Positions 1 through 11,516 of a stretch of DNA of 64,000 nucleotides are shown one piece after another (positions within the stretch are counted from its first letter, which is position 1; each line of letters begins with the position of its first letter). This DNA comes from Callaeas wilsoni. Its lineage: Eukaryota; Chordata; Aves; Passeriformes; Callaeidae. Location: positions 1-64,000 of the forward strand of contig VWPU01012714.1 in NCBI GenBank assembly GCA_013398955.1. Reading direction: 5' to 3'. The translations under genes were made by a program, and so were the position numbers. A model generated the notes under the pieces. The model was not told where the DNA came from, did no database searches, and worked only from the letters and a program-made list of their open reading frames with translations.

Positions 1-270
1 GCCGCGGGGACACGCGGGCCCCGCGTGCTGCCCGCGTTCTCCCGGCCCGCCCATTGGCTGCCGGGCGCGCGGCGAGCGTGACAGCGGCTCCGCCCCCCCG
101 CGAGCCTCGTGCACCAGCGGCAGTTGGAACGGGCGGCCGGGCGGGAAGGGCGTGTGGGCTGCCGGTGCTCGGCCGGGCTCGCGGTGCCACTTCCCAGCAG
201 CGCGCCCAGAGCCGCGGCTCCCCCGCTGCCATCCCGCGCCGCGTCAGCCGGGGGGCGCGGGGGGAGCTCC

Positions 271-313
271 GCCAGCCTCTGGGCAGCCTCTGGGCAGCCT
301 TTGGGCAGCCTTT
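271..313. repeat. 11-bp minisatellite in CpG island
   Basis: About four tandem copies of an 11-base unit of the form gggcagcctyt (copies at 271-280, 281-291, 292-302 and 303-313, the first shortened). It sits about 65 bases left of the CCAAT cluster. Confidence 0.85.
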
Positions 314-376
314 GTCTGTGTCCCAGCGCTGCGCGGGGCGGCCGGCATCACCCCACAGCCTCACCTCCGGGCCCAG

Positions 377-435
377 CCAATCGGCGCGTCGCTCGGCCGC
401 CCCCCACCAATCAGCGAGCCCCGGCAGCAGCCAAT
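377..435 (+). promoter_or_regulatory. Cluster of three CCAAT boxes
   Basis: CCAAT pentamers start at 377, 407 and 431, each followed by CGG or CAG (ccaatcgg, ccaatcag, ccaatcgg), the preferred NF-Y context. Spacings are 30 and 24 bases, within the roughly helical-turn spacing seen in NF-Y-driven promoters. A fourth, inverted box (attgg) is at 53-57. NF-Y use is inferred from the motif. Confidence 0.7.
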
Positions 436-507
436 CGGACACAAGAGCGGCCCCCCCCACACGCCCCCGCCCTGGTAACAGGCGGGTTGGCCGCGAGCGC
501 CGCGCGG

Positions 508-515
508 GTCACGTG
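508..515. promoter_or_regulatory. GTCACGTG E-box (USF / MiT-TFE / ChREBP class)
   Basis: The octamer GTCACGTG, followed by GGG, contains the palindromic CACGTG core in a preferred bHLH-ZIP context. The same core is used by USF, by TFEB-class factors (CLEAR element) and within carbohydrate-response elements, so the factor cannot be assigned from the motif alone. It lies 30 bases from the X-box. Confidence 0.6.
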
Positions 516-544
516 GGGCCGAGCGGCGGGGGATGGGGGGGGCG

Positions 545-558
545 GTTGCCGTGGCAAC
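545..558. promoter_or_regulatory. Perfect palindromic X-box (RFX-binding site)
   Basis: GTTGCC-GT-GGCAAC: two inverted half-sites separated by two bases, an exact fit to the RFX X-box consensus GTNRCC-N(0-3)-RGYAAC. RFX factors classically drive ciliary genes and some ubiquitous promoters. Its position in a CpG island beside an E-box and CCAAT boxes supports function. Binding is inferred. Confidence 0.7.
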
Positions 559-800
559 GGCTCGAGCATCACCCGGCGGCGCCGGGGCCCGGGGACGCGC
601 ACAGGAGGAGCCCGGCCTCAGAGGGGCCCAGCTCCCTGCCCGCCGCCGCCGCTCGGCCTCCCGACCTGCTCCCCGCAGCCCGTGCGGTCCCCGGCTGCCG
701 CCAGGCCCCGTCCCGAAGGCAGGAGGCCGGTTCCCTGGGTCACAAACCGTCTGCGTGAGGGATGGGACCGCGGGCAGCTCGTGCGCTGCAGATATTTGCG

Positions 801-3800
801 GTTAGGCAGTAGCCAGAGATACGGTCTGTTATAAAATTATGAGTTGTTTGCAGATAATTCACTACGGGGAAAAGAAGAAATTATCTCACCGGGCCAGAAA
901 ATTGGCCACGACTCTATTTGCGTCTTTATATAGATGCAGTATGTCGTTAATAGACCATTAACTGTTTTGCTGCCTTTAATTGAAATACCGCCTGCACTGA
1001 ACATTCAATAAATTGGAAAAAGCAATAAATCTTTAGAAACAAGGGGAATTGGTTTATTGTCCAACTTTCCAAATTAAAACAATTAAACATTTGAACAAAT
1101 TAAAACTGAAGTCTTTACCTGAGGTTACAACATACGGGCTGGGGAGGAGGAAGAGTTGTCAGAAACAACCCAGCTTGGAGCTTCAAAGGGGGGAAGTACC
1201 TGAGTCTTCAATGTGATGATATTATACGAATTAGGGCCTGAGCATGAAATAATTTTCATCCGCACCTATCTTCTTTGTTTCCCAAAAGGTATAGCCACAC
1301 GTTCTGCTTCCAGCCTGGCTGTAAATGTTTCCTTATTTTAGTGAGGCGTGTGCCTCACTGGTTAGGCTGAGACAGATCATATTCAAGTCAAACTTAGCAG
1401 CATAAGGGAATTGGCTCCTTCTTGTTCTTTTTTTTTTAAACTTCCTTATGTTCTGATCGATTTTGATATGCGACATAAATGTCCCTGGTACGTATAATGT
1501 GTATGATGAACACAAGCCTGGGTAGGTTTGATTGCTCTTTGGTTAGAACAAAATAAAGGAGCACATATTCCTTACTCCTGTGGTATGTAATTGTCATGGC
1601 TGTACACATGAAAGAAAAAGAGATGGTGCTTTTTCCACTTCTCTTAAGAAAAGATGATCCCATTTAAGGCAAAAACTTTCACATGCAAGTGGCATTTGTT
1701 TGAAATGTGACCTTTTCAGAGTGATCCGGTTATCGTGGCCATGCAGGCCCTGGAAGGGGAATCAGCTGGAAACCCCTTATCGTTTCCTGAGCAATGAGGA
1801 AGTTTGCATGTTCACTATCTGGCAGTCCAAGAAGGTGTAAATGTGTACCTTTGCCCAGCACAGGCTCCTGCATAGGGAGACTAACATGCCAACATGCAGC
1901 AGCAGTCTTTATCCAGCACCTCAGCTGAATGGAGCTCGCCTGATGTACAAGCCCAGCAATGTGGGGGTGAAAACACCTTTCTGCTCAAATAAACTTGGTT
2001 CTGCTATTCAGAAAAGCAAGAGTCACATAAAAGTTACTATATTAGCTAAAAAACTTTGATTTTCTCTAAAATGAGTGAGGGCTGGTGGTGTTCAGCCCTT
2101 TCTGGACAAGAGCCTTCTTTCTTTCTTCTTCCTGAAGAAGACCAGGGATGAACTATAGCTGTTACTATTTAGCTGTTCCTGTTTCTGAGCTATTAATGGC
2201 ATTAACTGTTTGACTTAGCTGTAAACCAGTCTTTAGCCCCGGGAACACTGAGGTTAGTGCTACAGAGGTTAGCTATAGAAACAGAGCTGCTACTGGCGTG
2301 TCTCCTTTTGGCAACATTAGCAGCTGTGCAGTGTTTTTCAAGTAAAGACAGATGATTCTGTCAACTTGCGTAGGTTTTCATACCATTTGTGAGGCCTATC
2401 TAATTTCTCTGTTCAGTGGCAACAGGATAACAAACCGTCTTTGTTCACAGTTTTCCCAAGACACGTGCTGGCACGAAAGAGGTGCCACTGGCACGCTGCA
2501 GACCAGAAATGGCTACACTTTGGTGGCTATGAAGTTGTTCTGCTGCACAGTGTTTGCAAAATAAGATGAGATCTTGTGCGGGCAAGAAGTGATAAATATG
2601 TGCAAATATTTAGTGTTGCATTCTTCAGGCTGGGAACGCCATTTGGGCCAGCCTTGTAAGGGCAACATCTCTTGGGAATTTCACTTCCTCTCATAATCTG
2701 CTGTCAATGTGACATGGCAGATTAGAGTTCAGCCTTGGAAACTGCGAGTTGTTTCCTTCTATTCCTATTTGACATACATTTTTGCTCAAACTTGTGAACT
2801 GCTCCCATCATTTTGGGAAGCAGTACAGATGCACGCATTTAACACTTCTTTCTCTTTCTGAAAGCGAGTCCAGTTGTACCAAACACTGAACCGGGGAAAC
2901 CCATCATTTCTCATCCAGAAGGAATGTATGTAAATTTATCATCTTAATTGATGCCTCTCCATGAGGTTCATATAATCAGCCCTTGTAGCTTAACGTGCTA
3001 ATGAACAGGGTAAGTAGAAATCTAATATATTAAAGGAACGCAGACCAATTTGTCTGAGCCCTGCTGAGACCTGCAGTGTAAGTTTTGCAAAGATTTACTC
3101 ATCTCTCTCCTATCTTTCACTTAGCTTCCTTTTACTCCTCTTTCTGTTGATCCTCTACAAGTGGAGTGATTCTCCAAAGTGCACAGAAGCCTCTGCGAGG
3201 GTGTGCAGAGGGGTCAGGAGGATGTTTGCAGAAGGCAGTGGTGATGGTAAGTCCCCTTTCCCTCTGGAACACGCACAGATCTGCACGAGACTGCACACTG
3301 CCAGGAGCAGCACAAGGGCTCTGCGTCCTCACGTCCTGGCACAGAGCAGCAGTGCTTCATGTGCACGGTGGAAGGTGTGGGATCCAGCAGGAGCTTTGCT
3401 GGCAGTGGGATCAAGGAGCAGTGCTGGGCAGGTAGGCAGCTGTCTCAGGCAGCTGAGCTCCCATGAAGCCCCTCTAGTTTGCTGCAGTTTGCACCCAAGT
3501 CTCTCCAGACCTGTCAAGTCCTTGCTTCCTCAGCTTTCCTGGAAATCATTACATGCACAGCTTCAATCTGTTTGCCAGTTACTGTGTATTTTCAGGGCCT
3601 GGAATCAGCTAGCTAGTGCTTTGAGGTCGAAACAGGCTGAATCCTCTTCCTGCTTAAAGGAGCCTGTAGGATAAATGCTGCCACGGATTGTTTGCATGGC
3701 GTGTGCGTAGCATCCCTCTCCCCCATCTCTTGCCAGCCTCATCCATCTTCCCTGGAAGCTGGTCTGAGCAGGCACTGCAGTGTGCAGTGCCCAGGACAGC

Positions 3801-5529
3801 AGCGGCCCTTTTCAAATGGCTCCTTAGTGCTGCCATAATAAGCCTGATAAATAAAACATGGCTTGCAGACACGGATTTACTGGAGAGGGCTAAGGGGGCT
3901 GTAGCTCCCTCATTAGTATCTCCCGGTGCAGCATGTGTGCTCCTCATTATGTGGCACAGTGGCGGTTGTCTAGTCATCCATGATGAGGCTGCAGCCACCC
4001 CAAGGATGCACCAGGGATCCCAGGGATTCTTTATTTTTTTTTTTCTCCTGTGTTAGTAATAGGAATTTAGAAGAAAAAAAATAGTGCTTGAATATGAAGA
4101 GGATGAAGGAGAAAAGATTGCAACTGGGTCTGATTTTTTTCTCCCTTGCGTCTCTGTAAGTCAGCAGCAAACGCAGAGAAATCTGTATAGCTGTGCTAAT
4201 ACAGAATTGGCATGAGCAGGATCGAGACCTCTGTACTGCACAAACTCTTATTTTGGGGAGCTTTGTTTCTGTTCATTCTAAAAGGCCGCTCATAAACTTG
4301 TGGCCCAAGTATAAACTTTATCATCTCCCTCACATTTTTTGTCTTCTGTTCAAGGGAAAGGAAGCAATTTGGCTGATTTCAAGTCCCTCAAAGCTGGGGA
4401 CTCAGGAATCTGGGTTAATCTGGGCAGGGTTTGTGGAGGTTTGATCCAGCTTTTCTTTCTGGCCATCACTTAAATCCCTCCTACCTCCCACATACAAGTT
4501 ACAACTGCATCTTCTTAGTAACCCTGTGACCAAGAGGCATGAGAGTCTCCTCTGAGACCGTAATCTCACTCTAAACAGCTCTCTGGCGGGTGCTGGTGAG
4601 CGGCGATACATCATGCAATTTTCTCCTTTCGAGGCTTGCAGTGTCATCTCCAGCGTGATCCCTGCCCTGCCTGGCCAGTGCTGGCGAGCCAGAGACCAGG
4701 GCCAGCCTGGGAGCGTGTTCCTGGCACAGCTCTGCATGGCTGGGGCGTGGCTGGGGTCACGAACAGTGTTAGCAAAATCTGCCCCTTCCTCTTTGCCTCT
4801 CGACCATGCTCTGGCAGGAAAGAAACCTGTTTAGGATGGCAGGAGACTTTACTGGTGTAGCAAAGTAATCCTCAATAAGCTCAGGACTTTTCTGTAATGG
4901 TATTTAATATGCAGATAGTCAAACGAATGCCACCGTGATATATTTTTATGGACAAATATTATATATTAAGCCCTGATTTATACATTTGAGCGTAATACCT
5001 GGGGCTCTGAGGAGAGCCTTTAATCTCTGTCAGCGAGGCAGCACGCATGCTAAAGTGCCGAGTAAATCTGCACAGGAGCGCTGAACTGAGCGCAGCATAT
5101 ATCAGAGTTCTTCCGCCTGATAAAATTAAATACACGAGACCACCTCTCTGTGACATTACCCGGTTGATACGCAAGGGCTGACACCAGGAAATACCGATCT
5201 GTGCTTCCCACTCTGACCCAAACCCGCACCGTTCCTGCTGCTTCTGCCGTCCCCATCCCAAGGGTGCCATCTCAAGCTCCCAGAAGACGTTCCTGGGTGG
5301 AGGAAGGTCTCTGTCCGCGACTTCCCCCTGTCCTTCCATCACCTTGCTCCCGTGTGACCGCCGGGGTGCAGCTGGGAGGGTGCCGGTGCCCTATTTCCCC
5401 TTCACCAGCACGCGCAGTAAGGCGAGCATCGTCTCAGCATGGGGTTCTGCATTTAATAATCTCACCAGCTCAACTGTTTTTATCTGACTCTCCCTCCTGA
5501 ACTGATAAATCTAAATTGCACATTTTCTA
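801..5529. other. Intergenic DNA, no gene recognised
   Basis: AT-rich non-coding sequence. Reading frames here, the longest 175 codons at 3147-3674, show no family features and no splice-supported structure. A TATA-like run (tttatatag) is at 934-942, just beyond the CpG island, but nothing downstream looks transcribed. The stretch 4900-5170 has the look of a conserved non-coding element (homeodomain-type TAATAT and GATAAAATTAAAT cores with little repeat character). That judgement rests on composition only. Confidence 0.7.
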
Positions 5530-5720
5530 ACCCGCTTTAGCGGAGGGGGAGAGCTCGCAGGTATCCTCAGGTGACGCGCGGGCTCTGCCGCGCCTCTCCG
5601 GCTCCATCTACTGCGCTTTCCTGGGACTGCCGCCGCTTCCCGTCCGCGGGCTCCCGCAGGAGCTGCCCCTGCTCCCGCCGAGCTGGTGGAAAAACGCGAG
5701 CTCTGGTTCTCTTTGAAAGG
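5530..5720. promoter_or_regulatory. Small orphan CpG-rich patch
   Basis: A local rise in GC and CpG (gtgacgcgcggg, ccgcgcctctcc, ccgtccgcggg) within AT-rich surroundings, only about 190 bases long. No gene structure is attached. It could be a distal enhancer, an orphan CpG island or the promoter of an unannotated non-coding RNA. Confidence 0.4.
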
Positions 5721-8700
5721 CCCAGAGCTGTCCAGGTGGTGAAGCAAATAAAATACGCGTTCATACTGTCCTATAAGTTGTGATTCCTCGTCACTGATTT
5801 TCAGCGCCTGGCTTGCTGGATGAATTCTTCACTGCCCAGCGCTCAGCAGGAGAAGGAGCAGAACAAAGGTGGCCACTGTCACTGAAGCTTTCCGTGCTGG
5901 CCGGTGGAGCAAGAACTGGGGATACGGCAGGACGAGGGGCTGGAGGAGAGCTCTGGGCGGGGGGAGGGGACCTGCATAGGAACAAATCTTCTGCTTGCTG
6001 CCAGAAGATGCCAAGGGGAAAATACCAGCTTGGCTTTCTGCCATCTGATGGGGACTTACAGGGTGGGACTCGAAGCAGCAGAATTTTCCTGTGAAAGTCC
6101 CATCTTACATTCAGTATTAAGAGAGAAGCTGCTCTGAAAGCGTATCCTACTTTTCCTGGCTCTGTAGTTCAGAGCTGACATGGAGGCGTTATGAGTCCTT
6201 ATTATAAGCACTCCTATTATAGTGTGGTTTTGGCTGGAGGATGCTGTATGGTTAAAGACGACTATTACAACCAAAAATAGTACCAGAGCTTCCCGAATGC
6301 CGTGACTATTATAAATTTGTATGATTAATATTTAGTTGCTCTACAAAAAGCACCAAAACCTGGAAGTCAAAATCAGAACAAAGTTGTGCTAAGGACTGCT
6401 TATAACTTTTTTTTTTTTAAAATATATCTATTAATAGAACATATTTCTGTAGGTGATAGATTAACATAAAAATACTGCTAGTCTTTTTCAGGGTTGTAAA
6501 ACACAAGGTACATCATATATTATTTTTTAATTGAAACTCAAATAGTCTGTTTGAAATGAATTTGTTTCAATGGCAAGTAACATATTTTTCTGCAGTCCTT
6601 GTGAAAACTGGAAATAAGGTAGATTTGGCAGCTTAGCCTATGAAGTTCTGGGGCAAATCTCTAAACCGAAAGACCATAGGGTTTTGTCCTGGCTTTGATG
6701 AAGTTCTGAAAAGAGCTGAATTAAATCCATGGTGTAGCCATATGTGTAGTTTTGTTCTACTGGAATAGCTTATAGCTGTCAGTGAATTTCTCCATACTCC
6801 CAGCATTGTGTAAGGGATGACACAAGAGCCTGAAGATTACTCTCTCCAGTAGTAACATGCATTTGCAGCCTTAAAATTATTACAACAGCGTTTTTTCATT
6901 TACATGGCTGGAGAGAATCTGGTTTTGCAGTAAATTTGTATTTCGAAGCAGATTTTTGTGTCCATCATTATTGGTGGTTTACAAGATTTCTCTTCCCCCC
7001 CCCCCCCCCATTTGGGGATGTGGGAACAAATGAAATAAACCCGTCATAAAAAATAATTTTGTCCAGGTGGAACATAAATCAGCCAAAAAAATATTATTCT
7101 ACATGGCAAATAAAAAGCATATGCTGTATTATTTAAAGCACAGCCTCCATATTCACATACAAAATTAATGCTACAGTGGGAGGTAAAACTGATGGAGGCA
7201 GACAATGAAAATATTAGGAGTAAAACATCATGCCAGGAACAATTCAAGCAGAGCCACTTGCAGGGTCATGGTCGTATTCCATTTCAAATGGGCATGGAAA
7301 TACACTGTGGGTTATTCTTCTCCAGAGATGCACACATAATAAGCACCTGCTCCCCATGTCTACTCTTCCCTTTTAACTGTTGATTTATTGGATGTTTCTG
7401 AAAGCTGTGGTCAGGCTTGTGAGGGATATATAACGTGGTGCCTGCAGGAAGGAATGGGAGTGGGCAGACGAGCTGCCACGCTTCCCGTCCCTGCTGCGGG
7501 GCGAAGGGCTGAGCGGGATTCACAACAAAAGCTGGCTGCTCCTCAGCTTCCAAGGGAAGGGACACCACTGGAAAGTAAATCATAGTCGTTGTGCCTGGCT
7601 CGCACCTAGGAAGGTCGGTAAGAAATTATAAACTGTGTTCCTTGCCTCAAGCTGGAGGAAATGGTGGGTTGAGAGGAGAAACATAACAGCGTTCAGCAGT
7701 CTAAGGCACCAGCAGGGACCTTTGCCATCACTAGGTATCTGTCTTCCACAGCATCGAGGAAATGATGTATGAATATAAAACACAACATTGCATGTGTTTT
7801 AAGGTAATTTTCAGATGATTATGAATCTACCCTTCTTACACGTGTGAGAGGTACATACCACATACTACCGCTCCCCACTACACTGGAGGCAGTATCACCA
7901 GCAAATATTTTATTCTCATCCTGGTTCTCCCAGAGTTGGGGAGGGGGTTCACGCCATTCCTCTTCTGAAGTGCAGCCTCACTCAATAAGGAATGAACATA
8001 ATCTTCAGACAATGTTGAAGAGAGGTCACTACAAAGAGACTTTGAATTAATATGATGTTTATTCATGTAATTTAACAAAAAAAAACCCAAAAAAACAAAC
8101 AAAAAAGGCACACAGAGAATGTTCTTGCTCTCTGCCCTTCTATTTCACTATTCTCTGGTATTTTCTTCTCTGCAACAAGAGTGGAGCTTTGCAGCCGTGA
8201 GGTCTTGAGATACTCTCATCTTGGTGGTCCTTGAGATAGAACAACACAGAGTGCCCATTTAGAAACAAAAGAAAGAAAATTCTGTTTAATTAAAAATGTG
8301 AATCAGAAAATGTAGGGCTATTGAGAATCATCCTGAACTGCACATTCTATGTACATGGCTAAAAAAGAAGATGCACTGTAGCAACTGGAGTAATCCATGG
8401 TTCAGTTCCCCTATGATGGTAAGCAGTTTATTGACCTAGAACTACAAAATCATTCAAAATGACATTTGGCAATGCTGAACTTGTGACACAAATCCCCTAA
8501 TGTGAGGAAAGGGAGAGGGCAGCCACACAAACTTTCACTGAGCCCTGCTGTGTCTTTAAATAGCAGCAGAAGAGGTGCATTTAATTGAGAAAAGTAGAAG
8601 AGCAACACTGGAGCAAGAAACTCCTGCATTTTAGCCCTGGCTCTTTCAATGGTCCTGAGTCAGTCACCTTGGGCCAGACATTCAGGTGTTAATCAGACAG

Positions 8701-11189
8701 AGTGCAGGCCAGGCTTTACACAGAGCTCCCTGCGCTCATTCCTGAGCCCCTTGCACATCACTTACGCACCCAAAGAGCATCAGGTGTTTAAAAGCCAAGT
8801 CCTAGTGGTGCCTGCTGAGAGCTTTTGAAGAAGGCTTATCTTGCAAGTTCACGATGGAGATGTGAGTCCACCCCAGTTACAGCTCTACCTGTGACACCTC
8901 TCAGTCAAGGCAAGGCCCGGCTCCTTATGTGTTGTCACCTGCAAGGACACACAGCCTTAGCCACAGAATTTGCTTCAAGGACCTGTTGGGGCTTTCCTAT
9001 AGGATGAGTTCATGGGCAGAAAGGAAAATCAGCAGACCTTATCACTTGCCTGGCAGGTTGGTTCCTGGCCAGCAGAGGATTTTTGACTCGGTGTGAATCC
9101 TTTTCTTTTTTTCAGGCTTGTTGCAAGGAAAACATGTTTCCCAGCCTGACCTGCACACATGGATCATCTCTGCTCTACCATGTAACTGGAAGGGAGATTT
9201 GGGCACAGCGTTGGCAGAAAGCACAGCCAAACTTAGAAAGCAAGCACACCTCCCAAAATGGGGAGATGTGAATTTACTCTCTGGTGTCTTTCCGCTCTAG
9301 TAATCTCAAGTGGGCCAGTAATCTCAACTGCTATAAATAACACTGCAAATGTTCTCCTGCAGAAGCTTTATCTTTTGGCTGATGCCATCCCTTTAAGTGT
9401 TAAGACACTGTTGTGCCCAGTTTTTGCTGTAGCCAAATGGGACTAGATGGAAATCAATAGCCCCATTTTGCCTGTCACTTACTTAAGCTTGATTTGAACC
9501 CATGTTTGTAAAGCTGAAAGCTTTTGTAATCCACTGTTGTTGTGCCTCCCACAGCCAGCTCACCTCTGAGAATTTCATATTCCTACATTTTAAGAAGAAA
9601 TGTATTGGACAATGAAAATACATGTTTGTTTAGTTTTAATATGTTTAAATCAACACTTTTTCTGATATTAAGGCTGTGCTAAAAAGAGACTGCTTTGAAA
9701 GGAGACACATCTGCTCAGAGCAAAGGCTTCCATAACTCATTCAGAGTTATCGGTCATACCCACAATATTAGTGATAAAAATTGATTATCCATCCCCACTT
9801 GCTTCACGATCCATGGCTTTTTTTTCATTCATATTGTAAGCTGGTTTATACAGAGTGAGACAGTGTTATTTAAATAGCCAAGGATGAGCATGATGCATCT
9901 TACTAAAAGCCCACACCAGCAGAAAGCAGGATTTTTTTCATGTTAGTCTTGTCCTGTCCTGAAGGTAGAAATAATCTAGATTTGGCAAGTATCTTGACTT
10001 CTTTCAACCCTGAAGAACAAATATTCTTCTGTCAGTGTGTGTGCACTGCCCACTTAGGCTCTGTCCCTTTTATCCCCAAATGCAAAGTTTGAGACTTGGT
10101 AGAGAACTGTCATTTAAAGCAGAGTTTTCTGAGATTCCTAGCTTGTTTTGGGACTGTCTCCAGCAGCTCGTAGAAGGCAAGGGAGAAGGGGAAGGACTGA
10201 ATGCTGCAAGGATGGAGAGAAAAATTAAAGGGAGGGAGAAAGCTCAAAGCTTCTGCAAAACTTTCTGAGTGAAAGCTCTGTTTTGAACATCGTGTTTCAG
10301 CAGCACGGGCTCAGCTGCTCCCAAGAAGGGGACCATGCGTAAGACACCTCCAACAGGGTGACATCCTGACCCTTAGCATCCAGAGCCTTATACACTCTCC
10401 TGCAGCTGTAGGGGAGAGGAGGAGCATTCCTGCCATCAGTCCTGTGTTCACAGGCATTGAAAGGGCAGAGAAGTTTGGATATCCCCTTCTGATGAAACTG
10501 TAAATGTTGCAATCTCCAATTTAAGTTGATCCTTGGAGTCTAACAAGTAGATATGGTTGGGGAACAGAGGTTACCCTTAAACTGGTATAATCTGTAGTAT
10601 TGCAGTTGTGAGGAAGAGTTTATTGGCATGACCATAACCCTGACTCCCTGTAAAGAGAGTGATTAAACCATGACACTCCCTTACAAAAAATAGGGAGGGA
10701 TTTACAGGCCTGCCCAGAGATATTTTTTCTTTGACTTAGACCTAAAAGGTTTTTGTTATTTGATCCAAAACTGGATCCTGAAGATTCTACCTTTCCCACT
10801 GTAACTCCTTTTAGCATAAACAGGTATTATCTGCACACAAGGGAGAAAGGAGAACAGACTCCTAATAAAAATACTTCACACCTTAAGTGCATAGGTGGTA
10901 GCTTTCCTCGCACAGTAAAACACCCAAAGCACAGACTGACATGAGATTGAAAGAAATGTTTCCACTTGGGACTATTAAATGTAAATCTCTTTTTGTTCAA
11001 TAAGGGAATGAGACAAGTTTTGCCACTCAGTTGCTGCGTAGTCTCTTTTGGAGCGAGGACTGCTTGTCTCGCACGGGATCTCGAGCTCCTGAGGCCAGCT
11101 GCAGCGCAAGCCACTAATGCCAGCACGAGCAATAAGAAAACCAGCCACGTCTACGTCCTACAGTCCCCTCACCCACGGTGTTTATGAGC
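5721..11189. other. Intergenic DNA, no gene recognised
   Basis: No coding, RNA or clear mobile-element signature was seen. It contains a homopolymer C tract (6995-7009) and an A-rich tract around 8078-8106. A compact AT-rich segment at about 6180-6330, with repeated attataa and taatattta motifs and no repeat identity, is a possible conserved non-coding element. Confidence 0.65.
6995..7009. repeat. Poly-C homopolymer (15 bases)
   Basis: Fifteen consecutive C bases. Its length is prone to sequencing and assembly error. Confidence 0.9.
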
Positions 11190-11460
11190 TGCATCCGATC
11201 TTTAGGGCGCGGATCTCCGCGGTTCGCCGTGGTTTGAAGGAGGGAGGCAGGGCATGCGGAAGGGCAGGGCAGGGATGGGCAGCCCCTCCTCCGCGAGGTG
11301 CCCGTGGGGACCGGACCCACGGCCGCGGCTGCCGGGGCCGGGGCTGGGGGAGGCGCAGCCCGGGCTGCGCTGCCAAACCTGGCGCTGCTTTGCCATCTAG
11401 TGCCGCGCGTCCGGATTGCAGGAGCCCGTGGCCAGCAGCGCACGGAAACCCAGCTTTATG
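11190..11460. promoter_or_regulatory. Orphan CpG island in intergenic DNA
   Basis: About 270 bases rich in CpG (ggcgcggatctccgcggttcgccg, ggcccacggccgcggctgccgg, gtgccgcgcgtccgg), flanked on both sides by ordinary AT-rich DNA and followed by an 18-base T run. Overlapping frames on both strands here are composition-driven. It may be the start site of a non-coding RNA or a distal regulatory island. No exon or donor could be assigned with confidence. Confidence 0.5.
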
Positions 11461-11498
11461 GCCCAGCTGGAATTACCGGAACTTCAGCTGGGTTTTGA

Positions 11499-11516
11499 TT
11501 TTTTTTTTTTTTTTTT
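11499..11516. repeat. Poly-T tract (18 bases)
   Basis: Uninterrupted T run directly after the orphan CpG island. Confidence 0.9.

Larger units (their letters stand above)
1..800. promoter_or_regulatory. CpG island promoter at left edge of window
   Basis: Extremely GC-rich and CpG-dense sequence that stops abruptly near 800, where AT-rich DNA begins. It carries three direct CCAAT boxes (377-435), one inverted CCAAT at 53-57, a GTCACGTG E-box (508-515) and an RFX-type X-box (545-558). This is the architecture of a TATA-less housekeeping-type promoter. Long reading frames cross it (for example 54-758 plus) but are low-complexity Arg/Pro/Ala/Gly translations typical of CpG islands and are not called as genes. 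No recognisable coding exon lies beside it inside the window, so the regulated gene is probably off the left edge. Vertebrate gene order places MID1IP1 downstream of TSPAN7 in the same orientation, which would fit a transcript running leftwards from here. That is inference from synteny, not seen in the sequence. Confidence 0.85.

Noticed and set aside
54..834. Overlapping long reading frames (up to 241 codons) at the left edge
   Set aside because: Translations are Arg/Pro/Ala/Gly/Ser low-complexity in several frames at once, as expected of a stop-poor CpG island. No domain or splice support.
2980..3010. cccttgtagcttaacgtgct resembles the start of a mitochondrial tRNA-Phe, suggesting a nuclear mitochondrial insertion
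   Set aside because: The match covers only about 15 bases, and the following sequence neither folds as a tRNA nor continues as 12S rRNA.
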